From Rariloculus sp965263005 (GTDB lineage: Bacteria; Pseudomonadota; Gammaproteobacteria; Steroidobacterales; Rariloculaceae), in assembly GCF_965263005.1 (NCBI RefSeq), contig NZ_OZ253579.1:930001-994000 (forward strand): 64,000 nt of DNA, written 5' to 3'. The notes under the pieces are model-generated. The model was not told where the DNA came from. It worked only from the letters and a program-made list of their open reading frames with translations, and did not search any database. A program made the position numbers and the translations under genes. Below are positions 34,568 through 42,750 of the stretch, piece by piece. Each line of letters starts with the position of its first letter. The stretch's first letter is position 1.

Positions 34568-34879
34568 CGGACAACACTCCTTATGTAAAAGGAGTAATCC
34601 AATCTCATTGGCTCACCAAAAGGAAGGTGGGGTCGGCAGGACGCTTACGACAGTTACAATACTCGCGGACTTCACTGTGCATAGGGATATCTGAGCCCGG
34701 CTCAGTTCGAGGGGCAACATACGTGCCCTCCTGTCAAAATCGCGATGTGAAACTGTCCAGTCCGAGGGGCGCATTCCACTTGTATTCGGACTGCATGGTT
34801 CCAGATGTTGGAAATGAGACAGACACGACCGGGCAGCTCGCCTCTCGGCAGGTCACGGATCACGGATCAAGAACAAGTA

Positions 34880-35689
34880 ATGGGCAAGCTCAGGATCTAC
34901 CAGATCGATGCCTTCACCGGGCGCCTTTTCAGCGGCAACCCGGCAGCCGTCGTGCCACTCGAGGACTGGCTCGACGATCGCACGCTGCAGGCGATCGCTC
35001 GCGAGAATAATCTGTCGGAGACGGCGTTCTTCGTGCCGCTGGAATCGGGTTACCGCCTGCGCTGGTTCACGCCCGAGGTCGAGGTCAGGTTATGCGGCCA
35101 TGCGACGCTGGCCGCGGCGTTCGTGCTCTTCACCGAAATCGAACCGGAACTCGAAGTCGTGTCGTTCGAGACGCTGAGCGGCAGACTTGAGGTCAGCCGC
35201 TCGGCAGACCGCTTGCGCATGGACTTTCCGCGGTGGACGCTTGAACCCGTCGAGCGCGTTCCCGAATCCCTGATCGGCGGCTTGGGCGTTGAGCCGGCGG
35301 AGCTTCTGATGGTGGAGACCGGCGATAACTTCTTCGCCGTGCTCGACAGCGAATCGGAAGTGCGGGCACTCAAGCCCGACTTCGGCGTGCTCGAAACACT
35401 GCATCCGGCCGGCGTGATCGTCACGGCCAAGGGCGAGGAGTCCGACTGCGTATGCCGGTATTTCGCGCCAAGCTATGGAATTGCGGAGGATCCCGGCACG
35501 GGATCGATCCACTGTGCGCTCGTCCCGTACTGGTCGGCGCGATTGGGCAAGCGGAAGATCCACTCGCGCCAGGTGTCGGCCAGAGGAGCTGAGTTCCATT
35601 GCGAGCTTGCGGTCGGCGAGCTTGGGGCCGAGCGGACCATCATTTTCGGACAGGCCGTCAAGTACCTCGACGGCTGGGTCCGCCACTAG
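34880..35689 (+). CDS. PhzF-family isomerase/epimerase
   Basis: A 269-residue PhzF-like protein of the diaminopimelate-epimerase fold. It begins KLRIYQIDAFTGRLFSGNPAAVVP; LSETAFFV carries the conserved catalytic Glu, VRLCGHATLAAA and EDPGTGSIHCAL are the two family signatures. Start at ATG 34880. Most such proteins have no assigned reaction. It lies 144 bp upstream of the Kdo operon and 231 bp from the IS66 end; bases 34649-34879 show nothing else. Confidence 0.9.
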   Translation: MGKLRIYQIDAFTGRLFSGNPAAVVPLEDWLDDRTLQAIARENNLSETAFFVPLESGYRLRWFTPEVEVRLCGHATLAAAFVLFTEIEPELEVVSFETLSGRLEVSRSADRLRMDFPRWTLEPVERVPESLIGGLGVEPAELLMVETGDNFFAVLDSESEVRALKPDFGVLETLHPAGVIVTAKGEESDCVCRYFAPSYGIAEDPGTGSIHCALVPYWSARLGKRKIHSRQVSARGAEFHCELAVGELGAERTIIFGQAVKYLDGWVRH

Positions 35690-35833
35690 CGGTTCCCGTT
35701 CCGCGCGCGAGCCGTCGCTGACGGCGCCGCGGGTCGCGCGGACACGGCGGCTCACAGTGCCGCTGACGCGCTGCTGCGCGTCCGTGGAAACCGGCTAGAA
35801 TGACTTGCTGTCGGCCTGGGGCCCGGATCCGCG

Positions 35834-37189
35834 ATGAGTCTGCTGCTCGATTTTGTCTACCTGATTGCCGTAGTGCTCGGTTCACCGTGGATTCTCTACC
35901 GGCTGTTCGTCACCGGGGACTGGCGGAGCGTGCCGAAGCGCCTGGGTCACGGGCTCGGCGCGCCCTCACGGGACAGCATCTGGCTGCATGGCTCATCGGC
36001 CGGCGAGGTGGCCGTGCTCAAGCCCCTGATTGCGCTTTTCGAGCGCGATATGCCGACGACCGAGTTCATCGTATCGGCGTACACGTCGACAGGGCTCGCG
36101 GCCGCGCGCGCCGCGTATCCGCGCCACCGCGTCGTGGCGTTTCCGCTCGACTTCTCGTTCGTCGTGAAGCGGTTCCTGAATCGCTTCGAACCGCGCCTGA
36201 TCGTAATCGTCGAGTCGGAGTTCTGGCCGAACCTGCTGGCCGAAGCGCGTCGCCGCAATATTTCGACCGCCGTGGTGAACGGCAAGATGTCGCAGAAGTC
36301 TTACCGGGTCCACTCCCGAACGGCCGTCGTACCGCGTGCGCTGCGCAGCCTGACGCTGATCGCGGCGCAGAGCGAGGAGCACGCGATGCGGTTGCGCGCG
36401 CTCGGCGTTGACGACGAAAGGATCTCCGTCACCGGCAACATGAAATACGACCTGGCGCCCGCTGTGGGCGATCCGGACGGCGCAGGTCAGCTTCGGCAAT
36501 CGTTGCGGTACGGCGCCGACGAGATCGTGATCATAGGCGGCAGCCTGCACCGGGGCGAGGACGAAGCGCTGCTCGACGCACGCCTCGCGCTTGACAGCGC
36601 AGAGCACGTGTCGCTAATCCTCGTGCCACGTTACCCGGCAGATGTCCCGCTGGTCAAGCAGCACGTCGAAGCCAGAGGCTATCGGGCGGTGCTCAAGACG
36701 GCCGTTGACCGGGGCGAAGCCGCGGCGCCCGGCCATGGCGGCGTGCTCGTAGTCGACACGGTCGGTCAGCTCGGGGATCTGTATCGGGCCGCCGACGTCG
36801 CCTTCGTCGGCGGAAGCCTCTACTACCGCGGAGCCAACAAGGGCGGCCACAATCTCATGGAGCCTGCTGTGTTCGGAGTGCCGGTCCTGTTCGGGCCCTA
36901 CAACTTCAGCTTCAGGGAAACGGTCGACGATCTGCTCGACAGCGACGCGGGCGTGATGGTCGCGGATGGGTCCGAGCTCGCGTCGGCCATCGGGAATCTC
37001 GTCCGGGCTCCAGGCCGCCGGCGCGAGATGGGACAAAGGGCGCGCGACGCCGTGTTGCGCGGCCAGGGCGCGACGTTGCGCAACTACGAGATGATCAAGG
37101 CGCTGCTGGCCGGCGAGGGGGCGCAGTTGCAGGGCATCGCCGTAAACCGGACAATGCCGCGAGCAGCCACCGACCCCGATCCCTCATGA
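35834..37189 (+). CDS. waaA: 3-deoxy-D-manno-octulosonic acid transferase, copy 1
   Basis: Transfers Kdo from CMP-Kdo to lipid A precursor at the inner face of the inner membrane. 451 residues: an N-terminal anchor helix (LLLDFVYLIAVVLGSPWILYRL, cited as its start LLLDFVYLIAVV), then GSSAGEVAVLKPLI with the catalytic Glu, VESEFWPNLL, and a GT-B C-terminal domain with VGGSLYYRGANKGGHNLMEPA. The last ~30 residues are a disordered-looking tail. It heads the operon and overlaps kdsA by 4 bp. A paralogue ends the same operon. Confidence 0.93.
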   Translation: MSLLLDFVYLIAVVLGSPWILYRLFVTGDWRSVPKRLGHGLGAPSRDSIWLHGSSAGEVAVLKPLIALFERDMPTTEFIVSAYTSTGLAAARAAYPRHRVVAFPLDFSFVVKRFLNRFEPRLIVIVESEFWPNLLAEARRRNISTAVVNGKMSQKSYRVHSRTAVVPRALRSLTLIAAQSEEHAMRLRALGVDDERISVTGNMKYDLAPAVGDPDGAGQLRQSLRYGADEIVIIGGSLHRGEDEALLDARLALDSAEHVSLILVPRYPADVPLVKQHVEARGYRAVLKTAVDRGEAAAPGHGGVLVVDTVGQLGDLYRAADVAFVGGSLYYRGANKGGHNLMEPAVFGVPVLFGPYNFSFRETVDDLLDSDAGVMVADGSELASAIGNLVRAPGRRREMGQRARDAVLRGQGATLRNYEMIKALLAGEGAQLQGIAVNRTMPRAATDPDPS

Positions 37190-38022
37190 GCATTAAGCAC
37201 GTTGCCATAGGCAACATCGATTGCGGTTCGAACGAACTGTTTCTCATCGCCGGCCCCTGCGTCATCGAGGAAGAGTCGATGATGCTGCGTACGGCGGAGC
37301 GCTTGAAGAGCATCGCCGGAACGCTCGGTGTACCACTCATATTCAAGTCCTCGTTCTCCAAGGACAACCGCAGTTCGTTGGAGTATTACCAGGGGCCCGG
37401 GCTCGATGAGGGCCTGAAGACCCTAGGCAGGATCAAGCGCGAGCTCGAGTTGCCGATCCTGACCGACATCCACTATCCGGACCAGGCGGCCCCCGCGGCC
37501 GAAGTCGTCGACGTGCTGCAGATCCCGGCCTACCTCTGCATGCAGACCGAACTCGTCGTTGCCGCGGCGAAGACGGGCAAGGTCGTCAACCTGAAGCACG
37601 GACAGTTCATCGCACCTGAGAACATGTCCAAACCCGTCAGGAAGATCGAGTCGTCGGGCAACGACAGGATCATCGTCACGGAGCGGGGCTACACGTTCGG
37701 TTACAACGATCTCATCGTAGATCCGCGCAGCTTCATGCTGCTTGCGCAGATCGGTTATCCCGTGGTCTTCGATATCACGCACGCGATCAGAAAGTACGGC
37801 ATCCCGAGCAAGGATCCGCGCGGCGGGAACCGTGAGTTTCTGTCGGTGCTTTCACGCGCGGGTGTGGCGGCCGGCGTCGACGGTATCTTCATCGAGGCGC
37901 ATCCTTCGCCGCCCGATGCGCTGTGCGACGCGGCGAGCCAGTACTATCTCGAGGAGCTCGCGGACTTCGTCAGGCCACTGCTCGAGATTCACGATCTCGT
38001 GAAGAATCAGGCCGTTCACTGA
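37186..38022 (+). CDS. kdsA: 3-deoxy-8-phosphooctulonate synthase (Kdo8P synthase)
   Basis: Condenses phosphoenolpyruvate with D-arabinose 5-phosphate to Kdo 8-phosphate. 278 residues, the usual size. LFLIAGPCVIEEE, FKSSFSKDNRSS, LTDIHYPDQAAPAAEVVDVLQIPAYLC (in part), VNLKHGQFIAPENM and FIEAHPSPPDA are the standard PEP and A5P-binding motifs. It lacks the metal-binding Cys of class II enzymes at GPCVIEEE-adjacent positions only if alignment says so; the Cys in AGPCVIE is present. The start overlaps waaA by ATGA. Confidence 0.96.
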   Translation: MSIKHVAIGNIDCGSNELFLIAGPCVIEEESMMLRTAERLKSIAGTLGVPLIFKSSFSKDNRSSLEYYQGPGLDEGLKTLGRIKRELELPILTDIHYPDQAAPAAEVVDVLQIPAYLCMQTELVVAAAKTGKVVNLKHGQFIAPENMSKPVRKIESSGNDRIIVTERGYTFGYNDLIVDPRSFMLLAQIGYPVVFDITHAIRKYGIPSKDPRGGNREFLSVLSRAGVAAGVDGIFIEAHPSPPDALCDAASQYYLEELADFVRPLLEIHDLVKNQAVH

Positions 38023-38030
38023 GGCAAGGT

Positions 38031-39068
38031 ATGGATCTCTATCTGGATTCGGTTGACTTCAAGGAGATCGAGGCCGCTGTCGATTTCGGCTTCGTCAAGG
38101 GGCTCACCACGACGCCGACCTTCATGCATCGTCACGGCATCACCGATATCGACGGCGCGATCGTCAGGCTGTCCGGCATGGTTCCTGAATTGCAGGTCGA
38201 AGCGCTGGGCGACACGCCCGACGCGATCGTCGCTGAAGCCGAGCGAATTCTGGCGTTGCCGCTCGAGCTCGAACCCGTGTTCAAGCTGCCGATCTCCAAT
38301 GCCGGCGTCAAGGCCTGCAAGCGCTTGACCGACCGGGGGCTGCGCGTCAACGTCCATCTGATCTACACGCTGAATCAGGCTTACATGGCTGTCGAGTCCG
38401 GCGCAGCTTTCGTGTGTCCGCTGGCCGGACGGCTGCAGGACCAGGGTCACGATGCGATCAGGTTGTATGAGCAGTGCGTGGAGACAATAGAGCGGCACGG
38501 TTACGACACGAAGGTCATGTTTTCGTCCGTGCGCCATCCCGAGCATGTGCGTCAGGCCTTGTTGTCGGGAGTTCACGTCTGCACGGTGCCGTACAACGTG
38601 ATGATCCGGCTCTGCGACAATTCGCTGACCGCGGTGGGGGCGGCGCAGTTCGAAGAACATACGCAACTGATGACCACGCGGGTCGAGGATCTGATCCGTC
38701 CGGACAATCCGATCTGCAAGTCGTCCGAGACGCTGACCACCGCAATGGTAAAGATGACCGAGTCCCGGCTCGGGGTCGTCACACTCGTGGACGAGCACGG
38801 CGCGGTTGCCGGCGTCTTCACGGACGGCGATCTGCGGCGCAAGCTCCAGTCCGATGGCCGGGAAATTCTTGACAGGACACTGGCGCAGATCGGTTACTCG
38901 AAGAACCCGGTCACGCTCGGCCGGGAGAGCGTGCTCGACGAAGCTGTAAAACTGTTCAAGGAGTTTGAGGTCGACAGCATCGTCGTCGTCGATGACGACC
39001 GGCCCTGCGGCGTGCTCGACATTCAGGATCTTGTCAAGCTCGGCCTGCTCGGCCAAGAGCACCTGTAA
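38031..39068 (+). CDS. Transaldolase/fructose-6-phosphate-aldolase-like domain fused to a CBS pair
   Basis: 345 residues. Residues 1-220 form a TalC/FSA-type barrel: MDLYLDSVDF (Asp6), GLTTTPTFM, and VFKLPIS with Lys85 at the Schiff-base position of E. coli FSA. The usual TTNPS signature reads TTTPT, and the FSA Tyr131 position (PY) appears to be Leu (CPLAGR). Residues about 235-345 are two CBS domains (GVVTLVDEHGAVAGVFTDGDLRRKL and SVLDEAVKLFKEFEVDSIVVV, each quoted to part), closely resembling the C-terminus of KdsD. It sits 8 bp after kdsA and 3 bp before a KdsC-like gene. It may feed or regulate arabinose-5-phosphate supply; this is inference. Confidence 0.85.
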   Translation: MDLYLDSVDFKEIEAAVDFGFVKGLTTTPTFMHRHGITDIDGAIVRLSGMVPELQVEALGDTPDAIVAEAERILALPLELEPVFKLPISNAGVKACKRLTDRGLRVNVHLIYTLNQAYMAVESGAAFVCPLAGRLQDQGHDAIRLYEQCVETIERHGYDTKVMFSSVRHPEHVRQALLSGVHVCTVPYNVMIRLCDNSLTAVGAAQFEEHTQLMTTRVEDLIRPDNPICKSSETLTTAMVKMTESRLGVVTLVDEHGAVAGVFTDGDLRRKLQSDGREILDRTLAQIGYSKNPVTLGRESVLDEAVKLFKEFEVDSIVVVDDDRPCGVLDIQDLVKLGLLGQEHL

Positions 39069-39071
39069 TTC

Positions 39072-39782
39072 ATGAAGACGCCGGCCGAGCTCGAGAAGTA
39101 CTTCTCGGCACTGGGCGCCGTGTTTCTGACGCCGCCCGGTGCTCTCATCGAGCGTGTCCGCCGGATTCGCGCGCTCGTTTTCGATTGGGACGGCGTGTTC
39201 AACTCCGGCGTAAAGGGCGACGGGGTCTCGAGCACGTTCAGCGAAGCCGATTCAATGGGCACGAACCTGTTGAGGTACGCGCTGTGGCGCGCTCACGGCA
39301 AGCTGCCCATCACCGTGATCGTCACCGGCGCGGAGAATCCCTCGGCGCGCAAGTTCGCCTTCCGCGAGCATTTCGCCGCTGTTTACTCGAACGTGCTCGA
39401 CAAGTCCGAGGCCATTGCGGCCGTCCGCACGGCGCACGGGATCGACGGTGCCGAGATCGCCTGCGTGTTCGATGACGTCAACGATCTGGCGATGGCCGCC
39501 GAATGCGGCTTGCGTTGCCTCGTCAGACGCGACGCGAGTCCACTCGTGCAGGACTTCGTGGCAGAGCGCGGACTTTGCGACTACATCACGGCGATGCGAG
39601 CCGACCGGAATGCCGTCCGGGAAATAGCGGAGCTGCTGATCGGGCTCCTGGGCGAGTTCGATGCCGTAGCGGCTTCACGGATGCGTTTCGATGCCGAGTA
39701 CGCGAGCTACTTCTCGGCCCGGCAGTCGGTGCGGACCGAGTCGTTGACGGTGGAGACGCGGTTTTCGGAGGCTCTGCCTTGA
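39072..39782 (+). CDS. KdsC-like HAD phosphatase
   Basis: A 236-residue C0-type HAD phosphatase in the slot of Kdo8P phosphatase. Motif I is LVFDWDGVFNSG, motif II the Thr in VIVTGAENPSA, motif III the Lys in NVLDKSEAIAAV, motif IV FDDVNDLAMAAECGL. Compared with KdsC (about 180 residues) it has an N-terminal extension of about 35 residues and a C-terminal helical tail of about 40. ATG 39072; its TGA overlaps the TTG of the second waaA. Kdo8P dephosphorylation is inferred from operon and fold. Confidence 0.85.
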   Translation: MKTPAELEKYFSALGAVFLTPPGALIERVRRIRALVFDWDGVFNSGVKGDGVSSTFSEADSMGTNLLRYALWRAHGKLPITVIVTGAENPSARKFAFREHFAAVYSNVLDKSEAIAAVRTAHGIDGAEIACVFDDVNDLAMAAECGLRCLVRRDASPLVQDFVAERGLCDYITAMRADRNAVREIAELLIGLLGEFDAVAASRMRFDAEYASYFSARQSVRTESLTVETRFSEALP

Positions 39783-41101
39783 CGCTGTGGTCCGTCACGA
39801 GCTATCTCCTCTTGCCATACGTGCTCGTTAGTCTCGCGTGGCGCGCCTTGCGCTATCCGGCGTACTGGCATCGGTGGCCCGAGAGGTTCGGGTTCATAGG
39901 CTCGCTCGAAGGGAGCCGCGTGATCTGGGTGCACGCCGTCTCGGTGGGCGAGGTACGCTCGGCCGCGGCGCTGATCGAAGCTCTGGCTGACCGGTATCCG
40001 CATCATCGGCTGCTCGTGACGACGATGACGCCGACCGGTTCCGATCAGGTGCGGGAGCTCTTCGGCGGGCGCGTGACGCATACCTATGTGCCCTACGACT
40101 TTCCGGATGCCGTGAACCGGTTCCTCGATCGCGCTGCCCCGGAACTTGCCGTGATCGCCGAGACGGAGTTCTGGCCGAATCTGTTCCGCGCCTGCAAATA
40201 TCGCGGTATCCCGCTGTGCCTCGTCAACGTCCGGCTGTCGCAGGCCTCGTTCAGGGGCTACACCTGGGTTGGCCGGACGACCCGGGCGATGTTCGCCAAT
40301 GCCGACCTGATCTGCGCGCAGACGCGCATCGACGCGCAGCGCCTGCGCAACCTCGGCGTACGCGATCACACGATCGAGGTCATGGGGAATCTGAAGTTCG
40401 ACGTCGAGTTGCCCCGCGATCTCATGACCGAAGGTGAGAGGCTCAGACGCCAGTGGGGCTGCGACCGACCGGTCTGGATTGCCGCGAGCACACATCCCGG
40501 GGAGGAGCGGCGGATTCTCGACGCGTTCGCGATTCTGCTGTCACGGTATCCCGATATGCTGCTCGTGCTCGTGCCGCGGCACCCGGAGCGCTTCGCCGCC
40601 GTCGTGCGGCTTTGCCGGCGGCGCGGCTACCATGTCGCGCGGCGCAGCATCGACACCGGAGCCTTGCCGGCCGAGGTCAATGTGCTTGTCGGCGACACGA
40701 TGGGCGAGTTGCAGCGCCTGTACGCCGGCGCCGACGTGTCCTTGATCGGCGGCAGCCTCGTGCCGAAGGGAGGGCAGAACCCGCTCGAAGCCTGCGCCGT
40801 CAGCGTGCCGGTCATCTTCGGCCAGTGGATGTTTCACTTCGAGGAGATCAGCGCGATGGCGCTGGAGCGCGGCGCGGCGCGGCAGGTACACAGCGTCCAG
40901 GCACTCGCCAGCGCCGTTTCCCTGTACTTCGAGCAACCCGCCTTGCGCCGCGAGGCTGGCAGAGCCGCACACAGTCTGATCGAGGACAATCACGGCGCGC
41001 TTGCGCGGACACTCGAACTCATGGCGGAGCGTCTGCCGCAGATCGGTTTCACGGGCAGCGATGTCAAGCGCCGCGACGAGCTTTCACGGGCTTCTGACTG
41101 A
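39779..41101 (+). CDS. waaA: 3-deoxy-D-manno-octulosonic acid transferase, copy 2
   Basis: 440 residues, a second KdtA/WaaA. An N-terminal anchor (TLWSVTSYLLLPYVLVSLAW) is followed by WVHAVSVGEVRSAAALIEAL with the catalytic Glu, IAETEFWPNLFRAC, VMGNLKFDV and IGGSLVPKGGQNPLEAC. This copy is nearer the canonical motif set (SVGE, GGSLVPxGGQNPLE) than copy 1. TTG 39779 is the start, in a TTGA overlap with the HAD stop. Two copies in one operon suggest transfer of two distinct residues or paralogue specialisation. Confidence 0.9.
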   Translation: MTLWSVTSYLLLPYVLVSLAWRALRYPAYWHRWPERFGFIGSLEGSRVIWVHAVSVGEVRSAAALIEALADRYPHHRLLVTTMTPTGSDQVRELFGGRVTHTYVPYDFPDAVNRFLDRAAPELAVIAETEFWPNLFRACKYRGIPLCLVNVRLSQASFRGYTWVGRTTRAMFANADLICAQTRIDAQRLRNLGVRDHTIEVMGNLKFDVELPRDLMTEGERLRRQWGCDRPVWIAASTHPGEERRILDAFAILLSRYPDMLLVLVPRHPERFAAVVRLCRRRGYHVARRSIDTGALPAEVNVLVGDTMGELQRLYAGADVSLIGGSLVPKGGQNPLEACAVSVPVIFGQWMFHFEEISAMALERGAARQVHSVQALASAVSLYFEQPALRREAGRAAHSLIEDNHGALARTLELMAERLPQIGFTGSDVKRRDELSRASD

Positions 41102-41165
41102 ACCAGATCACTTGGCCGCACTTGCGGCAGATCAGCGCCGTGGCTTCGCGGTTCATCCATTCCAT
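41064..41165 (-). CDS. Possible small zinc-ribbon-like protein
   Basis: A 33-codon frame, MEWMNREATALICRKCGQVI and then WFSQKPVKA, with one CxxC pair. The same frame is open upstream to 41228 (SERQSQLNTWFLSFLS) and looks protein-like, but offers no ATG, GTG or TTG there. It overlaps the 3' end of waaA copy 2 on the opposite strand by 38 bp. It could be a small conserved protein or the tail of a lost gene. Confidence 0.25.
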   Translation of the reverse strand: MEWMNREATALICRKCGQVIWFSQKPVKARRGA

Positions 41166-41383
41166 CGAGAGAAATGACAGAAACCAGGTGTTGAGCTGCG
41201 ACTGGCGCTCGCTGAAGGAGTCGCCGCGTCAGTGCGCACCGGCCATTCCTGGGACATCGTCGCACGCGATTGCCACGGTCGCAATCGTAGCCTTGGTCGC
41301 CCTGACAGCAGCGTTGGCTGAAAACACCTTCGCCAGGATCGCGGCAAAAGGGCTCAACCGGCACTATCCGCGACGGATGCGGG

Positions 41384-42733
41384 CTAAATCATAAAGCCCA
41401 GATCGCGCCGGACGAAGTTGTCGAGGTGGGGGGCGACGTGGGTCAGGTCCGCCTCGGGAACACCGATCCATTTCGCCAGAGTCGCGGCGTACTGGTCGGC
41501 CGAGACGCCGGGAATCAGCCGCCCGCGGCGCACGTCGTCGGGACCGCCGATCTCCAGACGCGGGTAGGTGCCGTACAACTCGCGTCCTCGCACCGCGTCG
41601 CCGACCACCAGTTGTACGCCGCCCCAACCGTGGTCCGTGCCGTCTCCGTTGGACGTAAGCGTGCGCCCGAAATCGGACTGGGTGAACGTGGTAACGCTGC
41701 TCGATACCCCGAGTTCCATTGTCGCGTGAAAAAAGGCACTGATCGATTCGCTGATGTCGCTGAGAAGTGGCGGCTGTAGCTGGAGTTGGTCGTCGTGGGA
41801 ATCGAATCCCCCGGTGGAGACGAAAAAGATCTGGCGCTGCAATTGCAGCTCTTCGCGCACACTGATGAGTTTCGCCACGGTGGTGAGTTGCTGGCCAAGC
41901 GCTGACCCCGGAATGACCGTGGACAACGGTTGGGCGTTGACGAGCGCCGAACTTACGCGGTCCACGGTCTCAACGGCCCGCTGTTGAATATCCCTGAAGG
42001 CCCGCTCGTACATCGTGCCGTAGTCGGCGCCGAGCACACGGTCAAACGCAAGGCGTCGTTCCAGGCTTCTCCCATCGGTTCCGAGCCCCTGGAACGGTAG
42101 CGGACCGTTCCGGCCCATGGTATAGGCCACGGTTTCGTCTGCGGCCTGAAACAACTGGTTCCCCGCAAGGGATATGTTGGTCGCCAGTTGTTGATCGGTG
42201 ACGTGCTGCCGCAGCAGATCGCCTACGCGGCCCGCCCACCCGGTTTTCCCGGGTGTCCGGCCTCTCAGGGATTGCCACTGGTCCTGTTGGTCGTTGTGCG
42301 AGAACAGTCGAGGCGGCAGCGCAACGGAGCCGTTCTCGTACTGTTCCTTCGTCGTCGGTTCGATCAGTGGTCCGACATTGGCGACGAATGCAACCCGGGC
42401 GCTGTCGAAGAGTTCCTGGATCGCCGCCATGGTTGGATGCAGCCCGTATTGGGCGCCGTCCTGGCGGAGCGGCGCGATCGGCAAGAGGTCCGCCTGGGGC
42501 ACGGCAAGGTTCTGCCTTGATCGTGAATAGACGTTGTATTCGGCATTGCTTCTGGGCACAAGCATATTGAAGGAGTCGTTGCCGCCGAACAGGAATACGC
42601 AGACCAGGGCGCGATAGTCGGAGAACGCGCCCGTCGGTGCGATCATCTGGGCAAACCCGCCTCGTGGCGCCGCGGCCAATACCGCACCGGTGCCCGTGGC
42701 CTGGAGGAATTCGCGGCGAGTCAATCGGGTCAT
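41384..42733 (-). CDS. DUF1501 family protein, Tat-exported
   Basis: 449 residues. MTRLTRREFLQATGTGAVLA is a twin-arginine signal. LVCVFLFGGNDSFNMLVP is the conserved DUF1501 metal-binding opening, and FFVSTGGFDSHDDQL, TFTQSDFGRTLTSNGDGTDHGWGG (quoted in part) and KWIGVPE complete the sulfatase/alkaline-phosphatase-like pattern. It follows a DUF1800 gene on the same strand with a 17-bp gap; the two families commonly occur together and their joint function is unknown. Confidence 0.9.
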   Translation of the reverse strand: MTRLTRREFLQATGTGAVLAAAPRGGFAQMIAPTGAFSDYRALVCVFLFGGNDSFNMLVPRSNAEYNVYSRSRQNLAVPQADLLPIAPLRQDGAQYGLHPTMAAIQELFDSARVAFVANVGPLIEPTTKEQYENGSVALPPRLFSHNDQQDQWQSLRGRTPGKTGWAGRVGDLLRQHVTDQQLATNISLAGNQLFQAADETVAYTMGRNGPLPFQGLGTDGRSLERRLAFDRVLGADYGTMYERAFRDIQQRAVETVDRVSSALVNAQPLSTVIPGSALGQQLTTVAKLISVREELQLQRQIFFVSTGGFDSHDDQLQLQPPLLSDISESISAFFHATMELGVSSSVTTFTQSDFGRTLTSNGDGTDHGWGGVQLVVGDAVRGRELYGTYPRLEIGGPDDVRRGRLIPGVSADQYAATLAKWIGVPEADLTHVAPHLDNFVRRDLGFMI

Positions 42734-42750
42734 GTGCTGGCTCCCGGGTT

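Larger units (their letters stand above)
32411..34648 (-). mobile_element. IS66-family insertion sequence, both ends recognisable, genes decayed
   Basis: The element runs from GTAAGCGG at 32411 to the inverted CGCTTAC ending at 34648; both ends begin GTAAGCG when read inward, the IS66 terminal motif. It carries tnpA, tnpB and tnpC in the usual order on the minus strand. All three are damaged. The 8 bases outside each end (CAAGGTCG and GACAGTTA) differ, so no target duplication is visible and one end may have been replaced by recombination. Confidence 0.8.

Noticed and set aside
32403..34656. 8-bp target-site duplication around IS66
   Set aside because: CAAGGTCG and GACAGTTA are unrelated, so no duplication can be claimed.
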